A stretch of 64,000 bases of DNA from Cohnella sp. OV330 (GCF_900112065.1 NZ_FOKE01000011.1:89219-153218); one strand, 5' to 3'. Shown: positions 1-8,901, numbered from the stretch's first letter. The notes: a model not told the origin generated them from the sequence alone. Translations and numbers: made by a program.

Positions 1-411
1 TTGTGCGTCATCGGGCTGCCTTCGACCTTTGACGAAACGGCCGCTCATTATTCGAAATTGGATTATTTGCCTATTTACATCTTCATGTATGCGTCGGCGA
101 TTCCCTTTTTTGCGGCGCTGGTTCAGTCCCTGCGGCTGTTAAGCTACATCGACAAGAACACGGCGTTCTCGGAATTGTCTGTCAAAGCGCTCAAGATCAT
201 CAAATACTGCGGAGTCGCGATCGGCATCCTGTACGCCGCATGCCTGCCCTTCCTCTTCCAAATCGCCGACAAGGACGACGCGCCGGGCGTTCTGGCCATC
301 GGCCTGGTCGTCGCGTTCGCTTCGTTCGTGATCGCCGTCTTTGCCGCCGTGCTCCAGAAGCTGCTCCAGAATGCCATCGATATAAAATCGGAAAACGACT
401 TAACGATCTGA
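1..411 (+). CDS. DUF2975-like membrane protein (5' partial)
   Basis: The reading frame is open from the first base of the window, so the true start probably lies upstream. The visible 136 residues hold three hydrophobic segments (about 25-50, 65-90 and 95-120), separated by a short charged loop (IDKNTAFSE). This is the pattern of the small DUF2975 membrane proteins, which in Firmicutes are typically encoded directly upstream of a YozG-like Xre regulator, exactly as here (next gene starts 10 nt downstream). The function of the family is not established. Assignment rests on topology and gene context. Confidence 0.7.
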   Translation: MCVIGLPSTFDETAAHYSKLDYLPIYIFMYASAIPFFAALVQSLRLLSYIDKNTAFSELSVKALKIIKYCGVAIGILYAACLPFLFQIADKDDAPGVLAIGLVVAFASFVIAVFAAVLQKLLQNAIDIKSENDLTI

Positions 412-421
412 GGTGAATCAC

Positions 422-643
422 GTGGCGATTGTCATCAATATCGATGTCATGCTGGCGAAGCGGAAAATGAGCGTGACCGAGCTATCGGAGCGGGTCGGGA
501 TCACGATGGCGAACCTCTCCATCCTCAAAAACGGGAAGGCGAAGGCGATCCGCGTCTCGACGCTGGAGGCGATCTGCAAGGCGTTGAAGTGTCAGCCCGG
601 CGACCTTCTCGAATACAAGGACGAAGCGGAGGACGGGCGATGA
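422..643 (+). CDS. YozG-like Xre-family transcriptional regulator
   Basis: A 73-residue protein made of a single helix-turn-helix domain (VTELSERVGITMANLSILKNG is the turn region, followed by STLEAICKALKCQPGDLLEY). This is the compact Cro/C1 type found in YozG. GTG at 422 is preferred over GTG at 413 because AGGTGA (411-416) lies just before 422 and the family begins with a short Ala-Ile-Val-Ile-Asn segment. It sits 10 nt after the DUF2975 gene and its stop overlaps the start of the DUF817 gene (ATGA), so the three are probably one transcript. The likely job is control of its membrane partner gene. Confidence 0.85.
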   Translation: MAIVINIDVMLAKRKMSVTELSERVGITMANLSILKNGKAKAIRVSTLEAICKALKCQPGDLLEYKDEAEDGR

Positions 644-1482
644 TTCTTCTAAGCCTGAGGAGAGCGGCCGATTCGGCGGGCATTCCCCGCGCGCTGCGGC
701 AGCTCGTGCGATTCGGTTGGGTGCAGTCCATGTCCTGCGTATTTCCCGTCGTCATCTTCGTCTCCCTGGCCGTGACCCAGCGTCTCCCCCTGCCGTGGCT
801 GCCCCGCTATGACTGGCTGCTGGTCATTTGCCTGGCCATGCAGGCATGGATGCTGCTTGCCGGACTCGAGACGCGCGACGAGCTGAAGGTGATCACGGTC
901 TTCCATCTGATCGGCCTGGCGCTGGAGCTGTATAAGGTGCATATGGGGTCCTGGTCGTACCCGGAGGAGGGCTGGGCGAAGGTTGGCGGCGTTCCGCTCT
1001 ACAGCGGATTCATGTACGCCAGCGTGGCCAGCTATCTCTGCCAAGCGTGGCGGCGCATGAAAGTCGAGCTAACAGGCTGGCCGCCGCTCCGGCTGGCCGT
1101 CCCGCTGGCCGCTTCCATTTACCTGAACTTTTTTACGCACCATTATTGGATAGATCTTCGCTGGTGGCTGTCGGCCCTCGTGCTGATCGTATTCCGGCGA
1201 GCCTGGGTGACCTACCAGGTCGGACGCCGCCGCTACCGGATGCCGATCGTCCTCTCCTTCGCGCTGATCGGCTTCTTTATCTGGGTCGCCGAGAATGTCG
1301 CCACCTTCTTCAACGCCTGGCAATATCCGAATCAATCCGGCGCTTGGCACCTCGTCTCGCTCGGCAAGATAAGCTCCTGGCTGCTGCTCGTCATCATCAG
1401 CTTTCTCATCGTCGCCTCGTTGAAGCAGTACAAGAATCGGCGGCTTCCCGAAGTCCCCGATTCCCGCGATTCCTCTTCCTGA
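640..1482 (+). CDS. DUF817 family integral membrane protein
   Basis: A 280-residue protein with about eight hydrophobic segments and little soluble sequence. The stretch ELYKVHMGSWSYPEEG followed by GVPLYSGFMYASVASY is characteristic of the DUF817 (YoaT-type) family, whose biochemical role is unknown. ATG at 640 overlaps the stop of the Xre gene by ATGA and is preceded by GGAGG at about 628-632; the longer upstream reading frame only copies the regulator gene in another frame. Translational coupling to the regulator suggests a shared operon. Confidence 0.8.
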   Translation: MILLSLRRAADSAGIPRALRQLVRFGWVQSMSCVFPVVIFVSLAVTQRLPLPWLPRYDWLLVICLAMQAWMLLAGLETRDELKVITVFHLIGLALELYKVHMGSWSYPEEGWAKVGGVPLYSGFMYASVASYLCQAWRRMKVELTGWPPLRLAVPLAASIYLNFFTHHYWIDLRWWLSALVLIVFRRAWVTYQVGRRRYRMPIVLSFALIGFFIWVAENVATFFNAWQYPNQSGAWHLVSLGKISSWLLLVIISFLIVASLKQYKNRRLPEVPDSRDSSS

Positions 1483-1588
1483 TTTATGCGCTAATCGACG
1501 TTGCCGCTAGCAGGATTCAACACGCTTTGTGTCGAATTTTGGCTATAGGCGAAGGAAGTTAGCTTAAATTGGAAAGGTTGGAACGATC

Positions 1589-3016
1589 ATGCCACGTTCA
1601 CCTCGCGTTTTGATCGGCATCTTGTCTATAACGTCTGTCGTTCTTCTCCTGGCGTATGCATACCTAGCCTCGTTCCCTGGCCACGATACCATGTATGACC
1701 TGCCTCGTTTCCACTTTTATGTCATCTCCCCGACGCTTCTGGCATTGGCCATCAGCGCGGTCATCCTGGGCTGGACGGGGATTCGGCTGCGGGATATGAG
1801 CGTCCTCATGCTGGCGCTGGCCATCTTCTCGCTGAACGGTTTTTTTCTGATCCATGCGCTGTCGACGCCAGGATTCATCGTGAATGACCAATACCATCTG
1901 GCCGGCGTCGCCTCGCAAATCGCGTTGACGACCTGCGCGGCCTGGATCTTTCTCTCCACCCTATCCTCGGATCACCCCTTTATTCGCCTCTTATCCAGGC
2001 ATCGGAAGCGCATCGTCGTCGGTTGGGTGACGCTGATCGTTCTGTTGAATATCGCGGCGCTGGTGAACCCCGACCTTTCCGATTTCATTCCGATCGATAT
2101 CGAGCCGCTGAATTACCTCATGGCGGCGCTTACCGTCCTCCTTTTTATTTTCGCAGCCATCCGGTATTACCAGCAGTTCCGCATCGTCCAATTTCCTTTG
2201 CATGCGGCCATCGTATTCGGCTCCGTGCTGCTCGCGATCACCGAATGCTTCATGATCAGCACCATGATGTGGACCTTGGCCTGGTGGCTGTACCATGTCG
2301 TCCTCGCAGCTTCGGCCTTGCTGCTTTTATACGGCATTATCGCCCAGTATCGGTCGAACGTCGCGGTGACGCAGACCGTTCAACAGGGCGATCGGCAGTC
2401 TTCCCAAGGCCAGCTGCGCATCAGCATCTCCGGCAGCATGCAGGATTTGATCGTCGCCACGGAAACGAAGGATGCATATACCGCGGGCCACAACTACCGC
2501 GTCGCCATGTACGGCGTGCAGCTGGCCCAGGCCATGAAGCTCGATCCCGAGCTGCTGCTGGCGCTCGCCCGCGGCGGACTCATTCACGACGTCGGGAAAA
2601 TCCGGACCCCGGGCGAGATTCTGAACAAGCCAGGCAAACTGGACGCGAACGAGCGGCTCGTCATCGAGCAGCACCCGGTGGTCGGCTACGAGATGTGCAA
2701 ATATATCGGCTTCATGACCGAGGAGCTGTCCGTCATCCGGCACCATCACGAAAAGTGGGACGGGACGGGGTATCCCGACAAGCTGAAAGGCACGGAAATC
2801 TCGCTGCCCGCGCGAATCCTTGCCATTGCGGACGTGTACGACGCGTTGACTTCGCGAAGATCTTATCGCGAGCCATGGCCGCAGGAACGCGCGCTGCAGG
2901 TCATCGTCGAGGGCAGCGGCACGCACTTCGATCCCGATTGCGTCTCGGCCTTCGTCAAGCTTTGCGAGAGCGGCGAATTGTTTGTTCCTGAGGGAAGTGT
3001 TACGAAGCATGGATGA
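1589..3016 (+). CDS. Membrane-anchored HD-GYP domain c-di-GMP phosphodiesterase
   Basis: 475 residues. The N-terminal half (about 1-255) has some eight transmembrane segments, resembling sensory 7TM/MASE-type input regions. The C-terminal half (about 280-465) is an HD-GYP domain: the HD pair is in LIHDVGKIRTP, followed by EQHPVVGYE, the RHHHEKWDGTGYP signature (intact GYP), and RILAIADVYDALTS. HD-GYP enzymes hydrolyse cyclic di-GMP, or in some lineages cGAMP, in the cytoplasm. All metal ligands appear present. The stop codon overlaps the start of the nucleotide cyclase gene, so the two are translationally coupled. The sensed signal is unknown. Confidence 0.88.
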   Translation: MPRSPRVLIGILSITSVVLLLAYAYLASFPGHDTMYDLPRFHFYVISPTLLALAISAVILGWTGIRLRDMSVLMLALAIFSLNGFFLIHALSTPGFIVNDQYHLAGVASQIALTTCAAWIFLSTLSSDHPFIRLLSRHRKRIVVGWVTLIVLLNIAALVNPDLSDFIPIDIEPLNYLMAALTVLLFIFAAIRYYQQFRIVQFPLHAAIVFGSVLLAITECFMISTMMWTLAWWLYHVVLAASALLLLYGIIAQYRSNVAVTQTVQQGDRQSSQGQLRISISGSMQDLIVATETKDAYTAGHNYRVAMYGVQLAQAMKLDPELLLALARGGLIHDVGKIRTPGEILNKPGKLDANERLVIEQHPVVGYEMCKYIGFMTEELSVIRHHHEKWDGTGYPDKLKGTEISLPARILAIADVYDALTSRRSYREPWPQERALQVIVEGSGTHFDPDCVSAFVKLCESGELFVPEGSVTKHG

Positions 3017-3746
3017 CTTTAAGAGCGTGTACTGCAAAGGATGCTGGCAGCAGATGAAGATGCCCATCTTTATTCGCAGTCCGATTTCCTTGCCGTTTCG
3101 TCTCATGGGGATCAAGCCCAGCCGCATGCACCCGAATCTGTGCACGGTATGCGAGCTCATGTTTACGAAGGTGAAGAAGAAAAAGCAGATCGAGATCGAA
3201 GCTACGGTCATGTTCGCCGACTTGAGAGGGTATACCCGTCTATCTGAACATGCCGACCCGGCGGGCATCGCGCGGCTGCTGGACAAATTCTACGACGAGT
3301 GCGCGCCGGCGATCTGGAAGCGGGACGGCATCGTGAACAAAATGATCGGCGATTCGGTGCTGTCCATCTTCAACTTCCCGATGGAGCGGCAGGATCATGT
3401 CCATCAGGCGGTCATGGCCGCCGTCGAGATTCAAAGGAAGTGCAAAGACATGCAGTCCGAGCTGGCTGGCTTGCCCGGCGTAGCCGGTCCCGTCAAGATC
3501 GGGATCGGCATCCACACGGGCACGGCCTCGATCGGCGAGTTCGGCACCGCCTACAAGGACTTTACGATCATCGGATCCGTCGTCAACAAGGCTTCCCGCA
3601 TTCAAGGCGCAGCGGGGAACGGGGAGATCCTCATATCCGACGACGCCTACCGGAGCGTCCAGGACGCGTATCCGCGCTTGGAGTCCCGCTCTTACGACTT
3701 GAAAGGCATCGACCAGCCCGTGGTCGCCTACTCGGTACCGTCGTAA
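3009..3746 (+). CDS. Class III adenylate/guanylate cyclase with N-terminal Cys4 motif
   Basis: 245 residues. ATG at 3009 overlaps the HD-GYP stop and follows GAGGGAAG. Residues 1-60 contain two Cys pairs (CKGC and CTVC) likely to form a small zinc ribbon. Residues 65-245 are a class III cyclase catalytic domain: metal-binding Asp in FADLRGYT and in IGDSVLSIF, base-selecting Lys in NKMIGD and Thr in KDFTIIG, and the transition-state Asn/Arg pair in VVNKASRI. The Lys/Thr combination is that expected for cAMP synthesis, by family knowledge. There is no membrane anchor, so it may partner with the HD-GYP membrane protein. Substrate preference is inferred. Confidence 0.85.
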   Translation: MDDFKSVYCKGCWQQMKMPIFIRSPISLPFRLMGIKPSRMHPNLCTVCELMFTKVKKKKQIEIEATVMFADLRGYTRLSEHADPAGIARLLDKFYDECAPAIWKRDGIVNKMIGDSVLSIFNFPMERQDHVHQAVMAAVEIQRKCKDMQSELAGLPGVAGPVKIGIGIHTGTASIGEFGTAYKDFTIIGSVVNKASRIQGAAGNGEILISDDAYRSVQDAYPRLESRSYDLKGIDQPVVAYSVPS

Positions 3747-3790
3747 AGTCGGGCTCGGCGATGACCGCCTTAAAGTCAGGGGGGAATAAA

Positions 3791-5455
3791 TTGAACCACG
3801 CCATAGAAGCCCTTTTGCATGACGTATGGGAGGAAATTGCCGCCATATACGCGAGAGAGCGCCCGAGGATCGACGGCATCAAGAACTTCAGCGCCTTGCA
3901 GGCGGGGATCAAAGATTATATTCGAGTGGCTTGGAGAAAACGGGCCGAGCGCGCGGAATACGGGACCCTCTATATCGATGTCGAAAGGCCGTTCTCCTGG
4001 AGCGACAGCTCCTACAAGATCGAAGCGGGGCCTTACATGGCGGAACTGACCGGCGAGCTGCTGGCCGAAGCGTTCTTCCCCGCGCTGTGCGAGCGCGTCG
4101 ATCGATTGTTCCGCTCGGACGAACTCGGGCCCCGTTTCTTCGATTACCGGATGGAAGTGGCGTTCGAATTCGAACAAGACCGCGACGAAGCGAGGCTGAA
4201 GCGCCTTCTGGTCAACCAACCGAAGCTCGACGCGCTTCGAACGTCCCTGGAACGTTTTATTGAAACGAAAATTATGCCCGATCCGCCCGTGCTGCCCAAA
4301 CCAAGCGACTTGTTCTTCTTCGCTTATCACCTCGTCAATCCCGATCTGACGGCGCAGCGGGCGTCCGCGATCGACCCTTTGATCCGGCGTCTGTCCGATA
4401 AGCTGCAGCCCCATCCGCAGCGCCTGCGAGAATGGATCGGTCAGTATGCTTCGGCTTTTAAGGCCTGGGCGCAGGATGATTTTCTGCCGCGGCACTTTAT
4501 CGGCTCCGACGATTACGGGCACGATTGGCGGCTGAAAGAGGCGTCGGATCGCCAAGCCGCAGAGGATGACGAGATGGACTTCTTCCTTTATGCCGCGCTA
4601 AAGATCGGCGCGATCGAGCCGGACACCCGGCAGCGCTATCTGGTTCTGGCGGAACGGCTGGGCGCCAAGCAAGCTACGCAGTATCTTAAAGCCGGAAGCG
4701 GCAAATTCGCGAGCGCATACGACGGGGAGCTGGCCGCCTGCAGCTGCAACGACATCTCGCAGACGATCGAGATCCGTATCCGCTCCGAAGAAGAGAAAGC
4801 TTACGGGGAGGCGTTGGACTACATCATCGGCCTCCTGCGGCAGGGATTTCCGAAGGGCTACCAGTTGAAATTAAATTCGGTTCAAAAGCATTTTCTCCCG
4901 CTGCCGACGCTGGCAAAGTCCAAGCTGCATCAGTTTTTCGCCAATGCGCTCGTCTACCCGGCTCTCTTCCCCAAGCTGGCGGAATATGCAGAAGCGGCCA
5001 TGGAGGAATTCGCATGGTATGGGGACGTGGAGCCGAGCGAGAAGTCGGTCATGCCGGGCACCTACGCCGTATTCGGACTGGGCTTATACAGCGAAGCCTA
5101 CTTCCCGCTGGTCTGCCGCTACATGGAGCTGGTGGACACGGAGCATCAGATGGCGCAGGACGGCTATGCAAAAGCATTTATCGATGCGCATGGCGTCAAA
5201 CCCGAGCATATGCCGGCGATCGTGTCTATTTTGCTGGGCGGCAATGAGGAAGCGACGCCGGTCAAAAATATGAGCATCGACAGTTCCGAGCTGGCCGAAG
5301 CGCTTCTGCAAGCGTTGAAGAGCAAAAAGAAGCATGAACGCGAGCTGGCGCTGTGCCGCATCTTCGGTAGCGCGGACAAGTTGGCCAAGGCGGCCCGGCA
5401 AGCGCCGCCTCCCCTGAAGGAAGGGCTCGCGCAACTGTCGGCGCTTATCGGATAA
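3791..5455 (+). CDS. Conserved hypothetical protein, possibly DUF6138
   Basis: A soluble, mostly helical 554-residue protein with no signal peptide. TTG at 3791 follows a strong AGGGGGG (3778-3784); ATG at 3761 in the same frame is a less well placed alternative. Sequence further upstream in this frame overlaps the cyclase gene and is not coding. The C-terminal third (GTYAVFGLGLYSEAYF, then HGVKPEHMPAIVSILLGG) resembles what I remember of the DUF6138 family, but I cannot verify this. It probably belongs to the cyclase transcript (45-nt gap) and ends at a strong bidirectional terminator. Function unknown. Confidence 0.7.
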   Translation: MNHAIEALLHDVWEEIAAIYARERPRIDGIKNFSALQAGIKDYIRVAWRKRAERAEYGTLYIDVERPFSWSDSSYKIEAGPYMAELTGELLAEAFFPALCERVDRLFRSDELGPRFFDYRMEVAFEFEQDRDEARLKRLLVNQPKLDALRTSLERFIETKIMPDPPVLPKPSDLFFFAYHLVNPDLTAQRASAIDPLIRRLSDKLQPHPQRLREWIGQYASAFKAWAQDDFLPRHFIGSDDYGHDWRLKEASDRQAAEDDEMDFFLYAALKIGAIEPDTRQRYLVLAERLGAKQATQYLKAGSGKFASAYDGELAACSCNDISQTIEIRIRSEEEKAYGEALDYIIGLLRQGFPKGYQLKLNSVQKHFLPLPTLAKSKLHQFFANALVYPALFPKLAEYAEAAMEEFAWYGDVEPSEKSVMPGTYAVFGLGLYSEAYFPLVCRYMELVDTEHQMAQDGYAKAFIDAHGVKPEHMPAIVSILLGGNEEATPVKNMSIDSSELAEALLQALKSKKKHERELALCRIFGSADKLAKAARQAPPPLKEGLAQLSALIG

Positions 5456-5471
5456 GTCTGCGTAAACGAAC

Positions 5472-5525
5472 AACGGCGCTTCGGGCGCACGCTTTGCGCG
5501 TGTCCGTCCGAAGCGCCGTTTTTTA
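5472..5525. terminator. Bidirectional rho-independent terminator
   Basis: AACGGCGCTTCGG (5472-5484) pairs with CCGAAGCGCCGTT (5508-5520), with a further hairpin in the loop and a T run after it. It separates the convergent unknown gene on + and the acetyltransferase gene on -. Confidence 0.9.
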
Positions 5526-6560
5526 TTTGTCGCGATTCGCTATCGCTCCCTTGACCGTCCGCAGATCTCCGACGATGCGATAAGAACCTCGCAGCGGCAC
5601 ATAACCCAGGCTTTGATTCACTCTGAGGATGGGGCCGTTCAAAGAATCGTTGTCCGTCTTCAAGTAGGCTGCGCCCTGCCGCTTGGCCAGTTGAACGGCC
5701 CGGATCTTGAGCGCTTGCGCAATCTTGCGTCCCCGGTATTCCCGGCAGACGCCGGTATATTCGTGATACACGCCGCCGGTCGCTTTCTTGTACGGAATAT
5801 TCGATACCGCGACGTACCGCCCGTCCTTGGCGTCCACGGCCAGCAGTACCCGCTCCGGCGCGTAACCCTCGACCCGCAAGTGCCACTTCGACCACTCTTC
5901 CCGATCGGGCGCCTCGCCCATGAATCCCGGTATGTCGGCGAGCGTCTCCAGATAGACCCGATAGATTTTTGCTTCGTTTTCTTCCGTCTCGCCTTCTTCC
6001 GCGAAGGTTCGGATTCGAGTGCCTTCCGCTTCGAGCCGTTCGAACAACTTGGTTTCATTTAATATTCGATCGTTCGCCGTCTCCAGTTCAAGCATGGATT
6101 GGAACGCATGACGGTCCACGGAGAAGCCTCTATGCTCGGCGAACAGCCGCGCTGCAGGATCGTCGTCCCAGATCTCGGCTACGAGCTTGGTTGCCCCCAG
6201 TCCTTCGCCCCACTGCACGAGGTGCTGCAGAAGCTGCCCCCCGATGCCTTGTCCGCGATATTCTTTTTTCACGACGACGGTATTATTGAGATAGCCCGGT
6301 TCGGTCCAAGGCGCCCGCCACGACCAGACATAGCCGACGATCAGCTTGTCATCGGCGACGACGACATAACGCGTGCGGTCATAGGCGGCCAGCATCCCGT
6401 TGTCATCCATGTACGTATGGCCGACCTCGAAGAGGCGCGCATCGTCCTCCCGCAGACGCTCTACGGATATCGGTTCCGAAAAAAAGGTATTCAACAAAGC
6501 CGCCAGTCCCTCGTAATCTTCTGGTACCTTCAAAGGACGCAGCTCGTAACGCTCTGCCAT
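5523..6560 (-). CDS. Tandem GNAT acetyltransferase
   Basis: 345 residues containing two GNAT folds in a row. The first (about 5-160) has the acetyl-CoA loop in KKEYRGQGIGGQLL followed by NTVVV beta strand 4; the second (about 190-335) has REYRGRKIAQALK and the NDSLNGPILRVNQSLGY C-terminal strand typical of GNATs. Fused double GNATs acetylate amines of small molecules or proteins; the substrate here cannot be predicted. The start has GGCGGAGAG 4-12 nt upstream. It is followed upstream by a separate minus-strand gene only 34 nt away and may be cotranscribed with it. Confidence 0.88.
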   Translation of the reverse strand: MAERYELRPLKVPEDYEGLAALLNTFFSEPISVERLREDDARLFEVGHTYMDDNGMLAAYDRTRYVVVADDKLIVGYVWSWRAPWTEPGYLNNTVVVKKEYRGQGIGGQLLQHLVQWGEGLGATKLVAEIWDDDPAARLFAEHRGFSVDRHAFQSMLELETANDRILNETKLFERLEAEGTRIRTFAEEGETEENEAKIYRVYLETLADIPGFMGEAPDREEWSKWHLRVEGYAPERVLLAVDAKDGRYVAVSNIPYKKATGGVYHEYTGVCREYRGRKIAQALKIRAVQLAKRQGAAYLKTDNDSLNGPILRVNQSLGYVPLRGSYRIVGDLRTVKGAIANRDK

Positions 6561-6594
6561 GCGCTCTCCGCCTTTTTATCCATTGTTCTCTTCG

Positions 6595-7059
6595 CTAACG
6601 AGGGACGTAAATATCGATTTGGTTATCCTCGTTTTCCAGCGTATGAATGTCGCTCCAATATTCGATATCGATCGGCCTTACGCCGTAAGTTTGATTGATA
6701 AAGTCATAGGTATCGCCAATCTGCGATTCCGCGCCCTTATGCACGACTTTGATGAAACGCCCGGCGGGCAGCGTGTAGCTGACCATGTCCGCGGGGATTT
6801 GAGCGAACGCTCCGACTTCGTAGGCGAAGATGTGCCGGTACGGTACATCGGGCGTCCATTGGCCGTCTTGCGGATAAATCTGAATGAGATACATGCCAGA
6901 ACCTGCTCTGTTCGCTACTTCGGATTGGCGGCGTTCTAATTCCTTCCGCAATTTCCCGCCGACCTTCGTCTCCATCATCTTGTTCAGGCTCTCCACGATG
7001 GAGAACCCTACCAAGCGAACCTCTTTTCTGTCCAGAACGTCGACCAGGTATGAACTCAC
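6595..7059 (-). CDS. GyrI-like / AraC effector-binding domain protein
   Basis: 154 residues from GTG at 7059, chosen because GGGAGG lies 8 nt upstream; the longer form from 7092 has no ribosome site. The sequence runs as two repeats of a beta-alpha-beta unit, ending YRHIFAYEVGAFAQIPADMVSYTLPAGRFIKVVHKG and IDIYVPR, which is the layout of GyrI-like (effector-binding) domains. The N-terminus (VDVLDRKEVRLVGFSI) is the usual first strand of this fold. Such proteins bind small molecules and often modulate regulators or act as hydrolases. It is probably in one transcript with the downstream double GNAT gene. Confidence 0.75.
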   Translation of the reverse strand: MSSYLVDVLDRKEVRLVGFSIVESLNKMMETKVGGKLRKELERRQSEVANRAGSGMYLIQIYPQDGQWTPDVPYRHIFAYEVGAFAQIPADMVSYTLPAGRFIKVVHKGAESQIGDTYDFINQTYGVRPIDIEYWSDIHTLENEDNQIDIYVPR

Positions 7060-7132
7060 GATAACGCCTCCCGATTTGGAAAATTCATACATTAATGATA
7101 ACCGAATGTATGAACCTGCGTAAAGACCTATC

Positions 7133-7561
7133 CTATTTTACCTTTTCAATGGAGATGCTCAGTTTATAATTGCCGAACTTCAGCACGTCCTCCAGCAGCT
7201 TGTTGAGCGCCGCGACCGTGCTTATTCGTACGCGGAGCCAGTAGCAGCCTTCGCCGCCTACGCGATGCACCTCCGTCACGGCTTCGGTCGACCTGACAAA
7301 TTCCAGGAAGGCTTGATGCGTATGATTGGCGTTCATGAATACGATGAGGAAAGCATGCACATGCAGGCCGATGAGCTCGGGGTTCCAACGAAGCGTATAG
7401 CCTTCGATCACGCCGAGGTCCTGCAGCTTGCGCACGCGCGCGCCGACCGCCTGTCCGGTCAGATGGACCGTCTCCCCGATCTCCTTGTTGGAGAGGAGCG
7501 CGTTATTCAACAACGCATTTAGGATGCGCAGATCGATATCGTCGATCGCTTGGTTAACCAC
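7133..7561 (-). CDS. Lrp/AsnC family transcriptional regulator
   Basis: 142 residues from GTG at 7561, preceded by AAAGGTGTGG; sequence before this in the same frame lacks family similarity. Residues 1-60 are the AsnC helix-turn-helix (IDLRILNALLNNALLSNKEIG, then LTGQAVGARVRKLQDLGVIEGY). Residues 65-140 are the RAM/ligand-binding ferredoxin-like domain (FLIVFMNANHTHQAFLEFV, VTEVHRVGGEGCYWLRVRI). It is divergent from the metallo-hydrolase gene, with a 10-bp palindrome between them, and probably regulates that gene or itself. The effector is not predictable, an amino acid being usual. Confidence 0.88.
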   Translation of the reverse strand: MVNQAIDDIDLRILNALLNNALLSNKEIGETVHLTGQAVGARVRKLQDLGVIEGYTLRWNPELIGLHVHAFLIVFMNANHTHQAFLEFVRSTEAVTEVHRVGGEGCYWLRVRISTVAALNKLLEDVLKFGNYKLSISIEKVK

Positions 7562-7639
7562 TGGCGGGCCACACCTTTCAGCGTGAAAGTAAATCCTTCC
7601 GAATGCGTTCATCCGGCTATATATGAAGCCTGGGCGATA

Positions 7640-7649
7640 ATGATATCAT
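7640..7649. promoter_or_regulatory. Palindrome in Lrp/hydrolase intergenic region
   Basis: ATGATATCAT is a perfect 10-bp palindrome centred between the divergent Lrp-like regulator and the metallo-hydrolase. AT-rich dyads of this kind are plausible Lrp/AsnC contact sites. No binding evidence is available. Confidence 0.4.
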
Positions 7650-7681
7650 CATAACAGATGAATCTCCGAGGAGGTATTCCG

Positions 7682-8428
7682 ATGAAAATTCAACTCATTC
7701 GCCATGCGAGCCTATGGTTGGCATATGCGGGGTCCAACTTCCTGGTCGACCCGATGTTCGGCGACCGGGCGACTATGCCGCCCATCGCCAATTCCGGCGA
7801 TGATCGGCCCAATCCGCTCGTCCCGCTGCCTGGCCCATTGGGCGCGTGGCTCGAGCCGGATGCCGTTCTTGTGACGCACTTGCATCCCGACCACTGGGAT
7901 GCGGCGGCCATTCAGGCGCTGCCGAAGACAGCTCAGATCTTTTGCCAGCATGGGGATGGAGAGGCGATCGCGTCATCGGGCTTCGCCCGAACGACGGAAA
8001 TCCAAGACGAGACGAGCTTCCGGGGCATACGTATCCATCGTACGGACGGACGGCACGGGACAGGCGAGATCGGCGAAAAAATGGGGGCGGTGTCCGGCTT
8101 CGTGCTCCAGGCGGAAGGGGAGCCCACGCTATATATCGCCGGCGACACGATCTGGTGCGACAAGGTGAAAGAGGCGCTCGATCTTTATAAGCCCGATATG
8201 ACCATCGTTAATGCAGGCGGGGCGAGGTTCCTTGTAGGCGACGCCATCACGATGGACGAAGACGACGTGAGCAAGGTAATCGCGTATGCGCCCTATACCC
8301 GGGTCGCGGCCGTTCATATGGATGCCATCAACCACTGCCATGTCACGCGCGACAGGCTGCGGACCCGTCTCGCCGGAAACCGGTTGCTGGAGAAAGCGAT
8401 CATTCCGGAGGACGGTGATTGGTTATGA
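7682..8428 (+). CDS. Metallo-beta-lactamase-fold metal-dependent hydrolase
   Basis: 248 residues from ATG at 7682 with GGAGG 6 nt upstream; the frame continues upstream but without a ribosome site. The metal motif HxHxDH is in THLHPDHWD, preceded by the typical NFLVDPMFGDR strand, with a second Asp in IAGDTIWCD and a further His in AVHMDAINHC. This is the UlaG/YfiR-like branch of the superfamily (lactonase or phosphodiesterase-like soluble enzymes). It overlaps the next gene by ATGA, so both are made together. Divergence from an Lrp-family gene suggests local control. Confidence 0.85.
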   Translation: MKIQLIRHASLWLAYAGSNFLVDPMFGDRATMPPIANSGDDRPNPLVPLPGPLGAWLEPDAVLVTHLHPDHWDAAAIQALPKTAQIFCQHGDGEAIASSGFARTTEIQDETSFRGIRIHRTDGRHGTGEIGEKMGAVSGFVLQAEGEPTLYIAGDTIWCDKVKEALDLYKPDMTIVNAGGARFLVGDAITMDEDDVSKVIAYAPYTRVAAVHMDAINHCHVTRDRLRTRLAGNRLLEKAIIPEDGDWL

Positions 8429-8868
8429 GCCAGCGTGAAGAGAATAAGGAGCGCATCGTGTTGTCGACGGACCGGACGCTGATCGACTTGGACTTCGCGT
8501 ACCGCTACCTGCACGACAACATGTATTGGGCGAAAAAGCTGACGTTCGACGTTTTCCAAAGGGCCGTGGCCCATTCCGCGATCGTGGTCGGCGCGCACGA
8601 TTCGTCGAAGGACGGACAGCTGGCCGGATTCGCCCGAGTCATCTCCGATCGGGCGACTTTCGCTTATTTGTCCGACGTCTTCGTGGTGGCCGAGTATCGC
8701 GGCCAGGGACTGTCCAAACGCATGATGGAGCTGATCGTCCATCATCCCGAGCTTCAGGGACTAAGGCGTTTCGCGCTCGTGACGGAGGACGCCCAAGGAC
8801 TCTATGCCAAGTTCGGCTTTGAACCGCTGCGGGACGGGGCGAATTGGATGCAAATCTATAACGGATAA
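8425..8868 (+). CDS. GNAT family N-acetyltransferase
   Basis: 147 residues. The short GNAT fold is complete: TFAYLSDVFVVAEYRGQGLSKRMM (beta4 plus acetyl-CoA pyrophosphate loop) and RRFALVTEDAQGLYAKFGFEPL (C-terminal helix-strand). This is the small YitI/YjcF-like type. ATG at 8425 overlaps the stop of the hydrolase gene, giving translational coupling; the substrate is unknown but may be chemically linked to the hydrolase product. Confidence 0.88.
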   Translation: MSQREENKERIVLSTDRTLIDLDFAYRYLHDNMYWAKKLTFDVFQRAVAHSAIVVGAHDSSKDGQLAGFARVISDRATFAYLSDVFVVAEYRGQGLSKRMMELIVHHPELQGLRRFALVTEDAQGLYAKFGFEPLRDGANWMQIYNG

Positions 8869-8875
8869 CATAAAA

Positions 8876-8901
8876 AACTCTCCGGACACGGAGAGTTTTC
8901 T
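8876..8901. terminator. Rho-independent terminator
   Basis: AACTCTCCG, loop GACA, CGGAGAGTT and a T-rich tail, placed between the convergent GNAT gene (+) and SDR gene (-). Confidence 0.85.

Noticed and set aside
1047..1562. Plus-strand ORF inside the DUF817 gene
   Set aside because: Out-of-frame shadow of a membrane protein gene, Arg/Leu-rich with no ribosome site.
3299..3760. Long N-terminal extension of the 3791-5455 protein
   Set aside because: This part lies over the cyclase gene in another frame and has Arg/Gly-rich shadow composition.
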